From positions 6,315,501 through 6,379,500 of the forward strand of contig NC_070560.1 in the NCBI RefSeq assembly GCF_026914185.1: 64,000 nt of DNA, read 5' to 3'. A program made the position numbers and the translations under genes. The notes below the pieces were generated by a model. The model searched no databases, was not told where the DNA came from, and saw nothing but the letters and a program-made list of their open reading frames with translations. Positions 33,470 through 44,359 of this stretch are shown piece by piece. This DNA is from Puccinia triticina (taxonomy: Eukaryota; Basidiomycota; Pucciniomycetes; Pucciniales; Pucciniaceae). Within the stretch, counting starts at the first letter, position 1. Each line of letters starts with the position of its first letter.

Positions 33470-35671
33470 GATACTCATCCATTTCCAAAGATTATCTTGG
33501 TATAGCTTTCATGTATGGAAATGCCCAAAAGGAGCTGCTATAGTCTGATTGGTCTCAAAATATCACCTAATTGGGTATTTTTTGGTGTTTCTGCCACTGT
33601 ATCTCCACCCGCAATGCAAGTGATTTCATGATATTGATACCATTATAATAGGAAATTTTGAGCAATTAATTTGGGTCAGCTCTTGCCCGTGAAAAACCCA
33701 AAATGTGGCAGCTACAGCCTCATGGGTCTCAAAATATCACCAAATTGGGCTTTTCTTTCTGTTTCTGCCACCATATCTCAACCGGGAATGGTGATTATTT
33801 AATGATATTGGTACCAGAACATTCATCCATTTCCAAAGATTATCTTGGTATAGCTCTCATGTATGGAAATGCCCAAATTAGTCTCAAAATATGGCCTAAT
33901 TGGGTATTTTTTGGTGTTTCTGCCACTGTATCTCAACCCGCAATGGGAATTATTTCATGATATTGATACCATTATGGTAAGACATTTTGAGGGATTAATT
34001 TCGGTTAGCTCTTGCCCATGAAAAACCCAAAATGTGGCAGCTACAGTCTCATGGGTCTCAAAATATCACCAAATTGGGGTTTTCTTTGTGTTTCTGCCAC
34101 AATATCTCAACTGGGAATGGTGATTGTTTCATGATATTGGTACCAGAATACTCATCCATTTCCAAAGATTATTTTGGTATAGCTTTATTTTTATGGAAAT
34201 GCCCAAAAGGAGCTGCTATTGTCTGATTGGTCTCAAAATATCACCTAATTGGGTATTTTTTGGTGTTTCTGCCACTTTATCTCCACCTGCAATGCAAATG
34301 ATTTCATGATATTGATACCATTATGATAGGACACGTTGAGAGATTAATTCAAGTCAGCTCTTGCCCATGAAAAACCCAAAATGTGGCAGCTACAGCCTCA
34401 TGGGTCTCAAAATATCACCAAATTGGGCTTTTCTTTCTGTTTCTGCCACCATATCTCAACCGGGAATGGTGATTATTTCATGATATTGGTACCAGAACAT
34501 TCATCCATTTCAAAAGATTATCTTGGTATAGCTTTCATGTATGGAAATGCCCAAAGGGAGCTGCTATAGTCAGATTAGTCTCAAAATATTGCCTAATTGG
34601 GTATTTTTTGGTGTTTCTGCCACTGTATCTCAACCCGCAATGGGAGTGAATTCGGAATATTGAAACCATCATAATAAGAAATGTTAAGGGATTAATGTGG
34701 GTCAGCTCTTGCCCATGAAAAAGCCAAAATGTGGCAGCTACAGTCTCATGGGTCTCAAAATATCACCAAATTGGGGTTTTCTTTGTGTTTCTGCCACTAT
34801 ATCTCAACCGGGGTCCGGGAATGGTGATTATTTCATGATATTTGTACCAGAATATTCATCCATTTTTAAAGATTATTCTGGTATAGCTTTCATGTATGGA
34901 AATGCCCCAAAGGAGCTGCTATAGTCTGATTGGTCTCAAAATATCACCTAATTGGGTATTTTTTTGATGTTTCTACCACTGTATCTCAACCCGCAATGGG
35001 AATGATTTCAGAATATTAATACCATAATGATAAGACATGTTCCGGGATTACTTTGGGTCACCTCTTGACCATGAAAATCCCAAAATGTGTCAGCTACATT
35101 CTCATGAGTTTCAAAATATCACCAAATTGGGGTTTTCTTTGTGTTTCTGCCACTATATCTCAACCGGGGTCCGGGAATGGTGATTATTTCATGATATTGG
35201 GACCAGAATATTCATCCATTTCCCAAGATTATTTTGGTATAGCTTTCATTTATGGAAATGCCCAAAAGGAGCTGCTATAGTCAGATTAGTCTCAAAATAT
35301 TGCCTAATTGGGTATTTTTTGGTGTTTCTGCCACTGTATCTCAATCAGCAATGGGAATGATTTCATGATATTGATACCATTATGATAAGAGCTTTTGAGA
35401 TATTAATTTGGGTCAGCTCTTGCCCATGAAAAACCCAAAATGTGGCAGCTACAGTCTCATGGGTCTCAAACAATCACCAAATTAGGTTTTTCTTTGTTTT
35501 TCTGCCATTATATCTCAACCAGGAATATTGATCATTTCATGATATTGGTACCAGAATATTGATAAATACCCAAAGATTCTTTGGGTATAGAGTTCATGGA
35601 TAGAAATCCCAAAAAGGAGCTGCTATAGTCTAATTAGTCTCAAAATATTGCCTACTTGGGTATCTTGTGGC
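33470..35671 (+). repeat. ~348-bp satellite array, left arm, segment 2
   Basis: About six units in the same orientation as segment 1, one shortened (near 33880) and two with a small GGGTCC insertion after AACCGG (34808, 35167), which marks a local amplification. Confidence 0.85.
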
Positions 35672-35676
35672 GTTTC

Positions 35677-36610
35677 CGTCAGCCTTAGAGTCAACACAGC
35701 TGACCTAAAGTCTGCCTTTTTCTACTTTTTACATATGAAGTACTTCATATCTTTTTCATCTTAAGAGATATCCTTGTTTTGACCTCATATTCTGTTTCCT
35801 CATGCAATTTTAACCCTAGTTACAACTTACCAATTCTCTGCAACTCTACTCTGAGTTCTTGAGTTGTGGCGTGCATGCGCAGTTGTGACGTGTCAGCACT
35901 ACCAGGCGGGCCACACCACATGTGCATATGTAATTACATAAGCAAACTGTAAAAACTTTTGAAGTCAGGATCCCCCTTGCCTGAGGAGGATCTACAGACT
36001 TCAGCAGACCAGAACCATACCTCCAGACAACCCAGGATCACCAGAACAAGGCCACTACACTCCCAGTATTACCCACAGGAATATTGACAGTTAGTACCCT
36101 TTTCATTGACCCTTGCTTATCTCAGAGGAGTTCATAGTTCATGTCTGTCTCTTTAACTGCTTTCTCTCCTCTTTGATCACAGGTACATATACCTCTAGAC
36201 ATCTACTCTTAAGGATCAAACCTCTGCATATCCTTCTTTTTCTGTGGTTTTTGTCAGTAACAAACCACATAGGTTTCCCTTTAAAGAACCTTGACTATCC
36301 ACAGAGATGTTTAAAAAATTGTGGCTGATTAGACTTGTCTAATTCAGATACCTTCCACGTTTCCATTGTGAGAAGAGGCTGTTGCAATCTCTGGCACAGC
36401 TTGGCAGCACTCCCTTAAGAAGTAGCATTGCTAGTGGATGTTAGTTCCCACCTACAGGTCAAAAGAACCTTGATTATCATCTCTCAGATCATCTCTTTCT
36501 TTCTCTCTCTTTCTCTCTTACTGTTTGTTATTTCTCTATCCCAAGAAATCCAAGCAGTGCCCACCAATTTTTCTTGTTTCCTGCTGTCACATAAGAGACA
36601 CAGGCACACA
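35677..36610. mobile_element. 934-bp solo LTR in the satellite
   Basis: Flanked by the 5-bp duplication GTTTC (35672-35676, 36611-36615). It ends ...GGCACACA, but its first bases are CGTCAG where TG is expected, one transition from TGTCAG. No coding; CT-rich stretch near 36490-36520. Internal region lost by LTR recombination is inferred. Confidence 0.7.
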
Positions 36611-36615
36611 GTTTC

Positions 36616-36885
36616 TGCCACTGTATCTGAACCAGGGCTAACATTTATTTCATGATATTGATACCATTAAAAGAAGAAATTTTGAGAGATTAATTTGGGT
36701 GAGCTCTTGACCATGAAATTCCCAAAATGAGGCAGCTACAGTCTCATGAGTCTCAAAATATCACCAAATGCGGGTTTTCTTTGTGTTTCTGCCACTATAT
36801 CTCAACCAGGAATGGTGATTATTTCATGACATTGGTACCAGAATATTCATCCATTTCCAAAGATTATTACAGTATAGTGTGTTGA
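36616..36885 (+). repeat. ~348-bp satellite, left arm, last unit
   Basis: Partial unit after the solo LTR. Orientation flips at about 36886 (tatagtg | tgttgatcaatatc), the apparent centre of the inverted structure. Confidence 0.8.
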
Positions 36886-38310
36886 TCAATATCATGAGAT
36901 CATTCCCATTGCGGGTTGAGATACAGCGGCAGAAACACCAAAAAATACCCAATCAGGTGATATTTTGAGACTAATCAGACTATTGCACCTGCTTTTGGGC
37001 ATTTCCATACATGGAAGCTATACCAAAATAATCTTTGGAAATGGATATATATTCTGGTCCCAATATCATGAAATAATTACCAATCTCAGTTGAGATATAG
37101 TGGCAGAAACACAAAGAAAACCCCAATTTGGTGATATTTTGAGACTCATGAGAATGTAGCTGCCACATTTTGGGATTTTCATGGGTAAGAGCTTACCCAA
37201 ATTCATTCCTCAATGTGTCTTATCATAATGGTATCAATATCATGAAATCATTCCCATTGCGGGTTGAGATACAGTGGCAGAAACACCAAAAAATACCCAA
37301 TTAGGTGATATTTTGAGACCAATCAGACTATAGCAGCTCCTTTTGGGCATTTCCATACATGAAAGCTATACCAGAGTAATCTTTAAAAATGGATGAATAT
37401 TCTGGTACAAATATCATGAAATAATCACCATTCCCAGTTGAGATATGGTGGCAGAAACACAAAGAAAACCCCAATTTGGTGATATTTTGAGACCCATGAG
37501 ACTGTAGCTGCCACATTTTGGGTTTTTCATGGGCAAGAGCTACCCATATTCATCTCTCAATATCCCTTATCATAATGGTTTCAATATCATGAAATCATTC
37601 CCATTGCTGGTTGAGATACAGTAGCAGAAACACCAAAAAATACCCAATTAGGCAATATTTTGAGACTAATCTGACTATAGCAGCTCCTTTTGGGCATTTC
37701 CATACATGAAAGCTATACCAAAATAATCTTTGGAAATGGATGAATATTCTGGTCCCAATATCATGAAATAATCACCATTCCCAGTTGAGATATAGTGGCA
37801 GAAACACAAAGAAAAACCCAATTTGGTGATATTTTGAGACCCATGAGAATGTAGCTGCCACATTTTGGGATTTTCATGGCCAAGAGGTGACCCAAATTAA
37901 TCTCTCAACATCTCGTATTATAATGGTTTGAATATCATGAACTAATTGTTAGCCCTGGTTCAGATGCAGTGGCAGAAACACCAAAAAATACCTAATTAGG
38001 CAATATTTTGAGACTAATCAGACTATAGCAACTCCTTTTGGGCATTTCCATAATAAAAAGCCATACCAAAATAATCTTTGGAAATGGATGAATATTCTGG
38101 TACAAATATCATGAAATAATCACCATTCCAGGTTGAGATATGACGGCAGAAACAGAAAGAAAAGCCCAATTTGGTGATATTTTGAGACTCATGAGACTGT
38201 AGCTGCCACATTTTTGTTTTTTTCATGGGCAAGGGCTGACCCAAATTAAGCTCTCAAAATCTGTTATCATAATGGTATCAATATCATGAAATCATTCCCA
38301 TTGCGGGTTG
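36886..38310 (-). repeat. ~348-bp satellite array, right arm, part 1
   Basis: Four inverted units at 347-348 bp spacing, ended by the Copia-A insertion at the AGATA of a unit. Confidence 0.85.
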
Positions 38311-38315
38311 AGATA

Positions 38316-39099
38316 TGTAAGAATGCAGACCAGGGAGACTGGCCCTCGACTCACAAAGTGAGAGGGATGGCGCGACCCATCTCAGCTGCGGAGCAAGGCA
38401 AGCAAAGCAAACCTCCCTCCGCAGTCCAAGCTGCTCGCGAGACGGGGAAAACTGATAGCATCGAATTGATGAAAGCAGGTACCAATCACACGAGCAGCAA
38501 GGTCGAAAAAACAGATAACCTCTGCCGACCGTCGTTACTGGAAAGGATCTTGAGAGACACCTCTGGTGAGTACTCGAGCTCCCCACCGGATAACTGACAA
38601 GGATAAAGCTAACTGCTAGTCCCTGCTTCAACAGGCAAAACGCCCGGAAGCAAGATCGGAGCAGCCACCGCCTTGTACCAAAAAGGAACCAAAGGAGGTG
38701 AGCAGCCCAATCCATCTTAAGCTAGGACAATAGCAACACAAAAGATTAACGTTGACGAATCTGAACTACAGATAAACCTGTCAATACGTTTAAATCGTCG
38801 CGCCTCAGCTAGGCCAACAAGAGCAAAGACTTGCGGCCCGGTAAGCTTGATCTATCTACAGCTTAGGCACTGGAGAGACTGAAAGATCTGACTGGGTGAA
38901 AAGAACTGCAGAAGACGGACTGCAAAGCTCGCAGAACATAAGTCAAACCACAGCACACACCAAACCAAGTAGCGGCCCTCAACCTGCTTCCAGGTAAAGA
39001 AGATTTCTTACCTTCCTTCTTGTTGCCTAGAAATATAAATGTAAATAGACAAGCCCTAAATCTTATGGAATGAAACTTCTAGTTCCTTGATTTCTCTCA
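38316..39099 (+). repeat. 5' LTR of Copia-A (784 bp)
   Basis: Begins TGTAAGAATGCAG and ends TTTCTCTCA. It differs from the 3' LTR at scattered positions, mostly transitions. Confidence 0.92.
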
Positions 39100-39113
39100 G
39101 ATTTACAGTCTCG
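39100..39113 (+). other. Primer-binding site of Copia-A (tRNA-Tyr half type)
   Basis: GATTTACAGTCTCG directly abuts the LTR, the same 14 nt as in Copia-1. Its complement matches the tRNA-Tyr(GUA) anticodon arm up to about nucleotide 40. Confidence 0.7.
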
Positions 39114-39162
39114 ACACTCTGGCCTCGAAAAATCCTAGGAAATCGGAAGCAGGAAGAAGAAA

Positions 39163-42100
39163 ATGGCCGATCCCGATGGAGACTCAAGCAGCTCCAGCAA
39201 TGACGGAAAATCCTCAATGAAGGTACCGCGTTTCAATGGCGATAACTTTGAAATATGGGAAAGGAAGGTCCGAATGGCACTCGACGAACACAACCTCTTG
39301 CGATTCATCGACGAGCCTCCCCTCCCTGACCCATCAACCAAGATGAGACGGAAAATGATAAAAACAGCAAACATCCTCTGCACCAACCTAACGGACGGTG
39401 TCTTCAACACTATAGTCAAGAAGGACAACGCCGCAAATCCCTACGCCTTATGGGCAATGTTCAAATCCGTATACGCATCTGATTCCATTCTAGCCGGATA
39501 CGAGGTGTGGGCCCGCTGGGAAGACACTCAATACCACGATGACATGGCCAAATACATCAAGGGAATAGAAGACTGCCTTGCAAAATTCGACTCCCTCGGA
39601 ATGGTGGTACCCGACTTTGTAATATGCTGCAGTGTAATCAGCAGGATCACAAAGAAGCGACCCATGTTGATGCAAAATCTGTTTGGCGACCTGAATGCCC
39701 TCGGAAAGCCCAAAATGCTCCTAGTCAAACTTCGCGAGATCGGACAATTCGAAAAAACATCCAAAGAGAAACAGTCTGAACCAACTCCAGCAACGACGGC
39801 CCTAGCTACCAACGCCCCCGCCGCAAGAAGCGCGGGAACAAAGCGCAAGAAGCCGTACAATCCACCTCGATGCATCGGTGGCCACAATCCGGCGGCTACA
39901 CATCCGCCTGAAGAATGCTGGACCCTTCATCCCGGCATCCTCAAAAAGAAGCGCAAGGATGAGAAAAAGGCAAGAGAAGCAGCCACATCACTGCACACTG
40001 TTATGGACCCAAGAGTCGACAGAGAACCAACCAACGACATTAGACCGTCGTTTAGCTATCATCTTAACGCAACAACAGGTCAACACTCGCAGACAACAAT
40101 ACTCAACTCAGGAGCCAGTGACCACATGCTGAACTCACTGGCTTACTTTAGCAAAACCGAACCGGTACACATTGGAATAGTGACAGGAAGCGGGCCAGGC
40201 AAATTGATCGCCACTGCGAGAGGAACGGCGACCTTGCTTCTGGAGCACGGCGGTTCTCTGACGCTACACAATGCCCTCTATTTTCCAAAGCTGACACACA
40301 ACCTGGTGTCCTTTGTCCAGCTGATGAGACGTCGCGCGTTAGTTCACCAGGATCAAGGCGGCTATGCGGTCCGCATCGACGATGGCAAACCGTTTGCTGT
40401 TGATGTCAGTAACAACTTGCTGGAGATCAAGGGAGTCATCAATCCTGCCAACCTAACTGTTGGCCTGCTTGCGGAAAAGAAGCACCAATCTGACTTCTTG
40501 AAATGGCATGCTAGACTCGGCCACGCCAGCTCCAAGCGAATCACAACAGCAGTGCCGGAGCCACTTGATCTCACAGTAACTCACGCCTGCAACGCTTGCA
40601 TGCAAGGCAAGATAACAAGGCAGCCCTGCACTGGTCACTTCAAAGCAACGACGTCGGCAATGGAGGTGATACACGGTGATCTCGTGGGCCCGATTACTCC
40701 ACCAACAAATGGAGGGGCAAGGTACTTCCTGACCCTGGTAGACCAACACACGGGGTACATACACACGACAATCCTGAAAGACAAGACTCAGGCGGCGGCA
40801 GCAATTGCAGAATTCAAAACCTTGTTTGAGCGACAAACCGGCAATGCTGTCAAGAAGCTCATTACCAATGGCGGCGGCGAGTTCTGCAACCGGTTGCTGG
40901 GAGAACTCCTGAAAGAAGCCGGAGTACAACACAACGTAGTGCCTCCCTACACCCCACAGAACAACGGAATAGCCGAACGGGCAAACAGGACGGTCCTGGA
41001 CATGACGCGCTGCATGATGATGCACGCAAACATGGCTCCAGAATGGTGGGGTGAGGCAATCAAAACCGCAACGGCAACGACCAATTGCCTGCCCTCCCTG
41101 TCAAAGAGCAAGAAATTGCCTATTGAGCTGCTCTTCAAGGTCAGCCCAAACATGAATTTCTTTTGGCCCTTTGGCTGCAGGGTATGGGTTGTCAAACCAA
41201 AACCGAATCGAGAAACGAAGCTGGGCTCGCTATCCTGGGAAGGAATTTTGCTAGGCTACGAGAATGACTATTCTTTGTACAAAATCTTTTGACTTGAAGA
41301 TAAACAGGTCATAACGGCGAAGCACATGCATTTTGATGAAACCACCTTCCCTGACTGCAAAGCCCTACATCGTGGCCAAATTCCCGCTGGGGCTAATTGA
41401 CTGCCGGTGTTCAATGCGGAGCAGGAACTGCCTTTTGAAGACAAAGAAATTCCAGCGGAGCAGAACCCGGAGGATGAGGCAGCTGAGGAAAGAGAAGAAC
41501 AGGCGGAAATCAACCAAATACTTCAAAACCTCAAAGAAGCGACGCCACTCAGCACCGACTGCACTGGCGACCAACCCTGGGAGGCTGAACCTTCGCCGCA
41601 GATCATAAGGGGAGACATCAATCAGCGCAACATTGTAACCGGAAAGCGCAAAAGGAAACAGGCCTACACCGTCACTCTGTCAATCGAACCAAAGAATCAC
41701 AGGCAGGCAATGTCATTCCCGGAAAGCCAGCAATGGAAGGAGGCTGAGCTCAAGGAGATCAACAACATGCAGAAGCATGATGTGTGGATAGTTTGAGCTA
41801 GAATTGAAAGTGATGATCCGATTCCCTCAACATGAGCTTACAGAAAAAAATTGGGCTCCGAAAACCAAGTGGTGGAGTTCAAGGCGCGAATTTGCGCGCA
41901 GGGATTCAAGCAGACTCACGGCTTGAACTTCGAGGCGAAGTACGCACCGACCGGAAAGCCATCATCCCTTCGATTTCTGTTGTCCTTTGCAGTAAATCAC
42001 GGACTGAAGATCCATCAGCTAGATGTTTGGTCCGCGTTTCTCACGTGCCCCCTGGAGGATAAAGTGACGCTAACGCCTCCACCAGGCCTAGACTGCCCGC

Positions 42101-42481
42101 CAAACTCAATTCTTCAGCTGAAGAAGGCGATCTACGGCCTGCGCCAAGCCCCCCTTGTTTGGTACAAGAGGCTATCAAACTACCTCAAGCTCATTGGCTT
42201 CCAAGCGGCACTGTCGGACCCGTGCGTATTCTGGCGCACACCAACACCTGGGAAGCCTGCCACCTGGATATTCGCGCATGTGGATGACTTGGTCATCATC
42301 AGCAATGACCCAACCGTGTTTAAGGAGGAAATGAAAAAGGAGTTTGACATCAAGTACATGGGTGACGCCGAATTCTTGCTGGGGATGAACATCGATCGGC
42401 TCAAAACCGGAATTCAAATTAATCAGACTCAGTATATCGACCGCAAACTGCAAGAGTTTGGCCTTTCTAATCTACATCCGG
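39163..42481 (+). pseudogene. Copia-A gag-protease-integrase-RT (inactivated)
   Basis: One frame from ATG 39163 through RT, interrupted only by four TGA codons (41290, about 41398, 41794 and about 41833). Gag opens KVPRFNGDNFEIWERKVRMA. The protease active site is ILNSGASDHM, with catalytic Asp changed to Asn (AAC). The pre-integrase motif is WHARLGHASS. Integrase has HGDLVGP and ERANRTV, but its second catalytic Asp is Asn (LITNGGGEF, AAT). RT retains QLDVWSAFLTCPLEDKV, AIYGLRQAPLVWYKRL and FAHVDDLVIIS. Every lesion listed can come from a G:C to A:T transition. The frame is cut at 42481 by insertion B. Confidence 0.9.
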
Positions 42482-43202
42482 TGTGGCGCTTCTACCTGTG
42501 CGCGGTAGACAGCGGGCTGAGGGGATGGTGCAGAAGAAGCTGCCCTCGGGGTTGATCCGGAAGTGAGTCGTGGAATCAGACAGATAGCGTGTGGGTAGGG
42601 ATTTTGAGAGGACGAGGGGGATGGAATACCCCTTGGCGGTGTTGAGGTTTGAGAAAAAGAGAGAAAAAAAGAAAAGGGGAGAAAGAATCTCTTTGGAAAA
42701 GATGCGGGAAAAGGGTCTCAGAACTATGCACAAAGGGTGTCGGCGAAAAGAAGCTCGAATAGGATCAATAAACTCAGAAGTATCGGGCACGCAAAAACTC
42801 AGCCAGAAAATAAGCTCGAAAATCCTGATGATACTTTCTTGGATCAGAAAGAGGTACCATGCCGACCCCTCCTCTAAGTTCGGCTGAACTTAGACTCGGG
42901 GTCGGTGACAGTCCATGCGACAGACTGCGCGACAGGCCCTCGTGCCCACCGCGCACGCGCTACAACCGGAGAAGACGTAGAGGAGCAGAAAACACAACAC
43001 AACAAAAAAAAGAAAATAAAACAGGGAAACTGAAGACTGGAGAAACAATAGGAGAGAAACAAAAAAAGAAAAACAAGAGGGTAGAAAGGGAAACCAAGAG
43101 GGCCGGACAGAGTCTTGATCCTGAAACGCCGGGGCTTGATGAGACCGTGTATCTGAGTCCATTTTTCGGCTGTCGTGGGTCTCCACCGAGTTGTCCACCA
43201 CA
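42482..43202. mobile_element. Insertion B: 721-bp LTR-like element at a CCGG site
   Basis: Starts TGTGGCGC and ends CCACCACA, with CCGG on both sides (up to CCGGTGT counting identity into the target). Removing it rejoins the RT frame exactly (LHPV to SCSLNP). Long purine tracts; no coding domain. Confidence 0.7.
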
Positions 43203-43546
43203 CCGGTGTCGTGCTCACTCAACCCCAGGGAGTATCTCAGGAAAGCTAGCCGAGCGGAAATTGCCGAATTCAGCAAAATGGGTGTGAACTATTGCGTGCT
43301 GGTGGGCTCATTGAACTACCTGAGCATCTGGACAAGGCCTGACATCACCTATGCCGTCAGTACCCTATCACAATACCTGGAAGCACCTGGAATCAAGCCC
43401 TACCAAGCAGTGGTGCAGGTCTTCCAATACCTCAGTGGAACTCAAGAAGTTGGACTCACCTACTGGACTGAGAAGCCAAGCGGAGTCAGAGCCTTCGTTG
43501 ATTCGGACTGGGGCAATTGCCCGGATACAAGACGCTCCACCACCGG
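43203..43546 (+). pseudogene. Copia-A RT C-terminus and start of RNase H
   Basis: Continues with NYCVLVGSLNYLSIWTRPDI, AVSTLSQYLE and the RNase H start RAFVDSDWGNCPDTRRSTTG. It is interrupted by insertion C directly after that Gly. Confidence 0.85.
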
Positions 43547-44086
43547 TGTAGGGACTCTTGTGGGACACTAAATGTTTTATTTGGTGAAAATATCCTCTGA
43601 GGGGGAAATAAATTGCTAATAGGTTGAAAGGCTATTACAACTTACGGGTGGTTTGAAAGACCTGCCCCTCTAATGGTACTATGCAAATAACTAAGAGTCT
43701 TGTAATCAATATTTATAAAGATGTGGCTGATTCCAAGATAGATCTTACTTTTGTATAGTAATCTCTATCAGACCTAGATACTTCAAATCACTAATCTTGC
43801 AGATCTGTTACAACTTCTGATGATGGGGGGATAATGCAATCCAGTGGGATCAATTATGTAAAATACAATTGTTGTTGATGTTGGGTTGTTGATGAGAAGG
43901 TTGGTAATGATCTCTTCCTTAAACAATCTCTTGATAAGTCACTTTAATCAATACTAGAGCTCCTGGTTGCTACTACACTACTACTACTTGTTATAATTGT
44001 TGTTGATGAAGTTGGTAATAATCTCTTCCTTAACAATCTCTTGATAAGGCACTTTAATTACTACTAGAGCTCCTGACTACTACTAC

Positions 44087-44220
44087 TGTGGAGAACCAGG
44101 TGCACGAGTGACAAAGAAGATGATGATTCACAAGGTTCTCAGCCCGGACAGGAGTCCGGGATGAGGTAGATGTCGCGACTGCGGCGAGTGTCAGAGTGCG
44201 TAGCCCTCTGGGCTACAACA
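44087..44220 (-). repeat. 3' LTR of Copia-D (134 bp)
   Basis: On the element strand begins TGTTGTAG and ends GGTTCTCCACA. It contains 29 bp that the other LTR lacks. Confidence 0.9.
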
Positions 44221-44359
44221 CCCCCCCTCTCGCCATAGACGCGGCATCCCGTACAGCAAGGAAAGAAAGAGAAAAAAAACTCAGGACAACTGGGAAAGAA
44301 TAAGAAAAAGGCTTTGTAAAGAAAAAAAACTGAGCGCAAACGGAATAAAAAAAACATAA

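Noticed and set aside
30332..38244. Recurrent ~62-codon ORFs (MWQLQSHGSQNITKLGF...) on both strands
   Set aside because: They follow satellite units exactly and flip with array orientation. Openness is inherited with the repeat; there is no start context, domain or partner.
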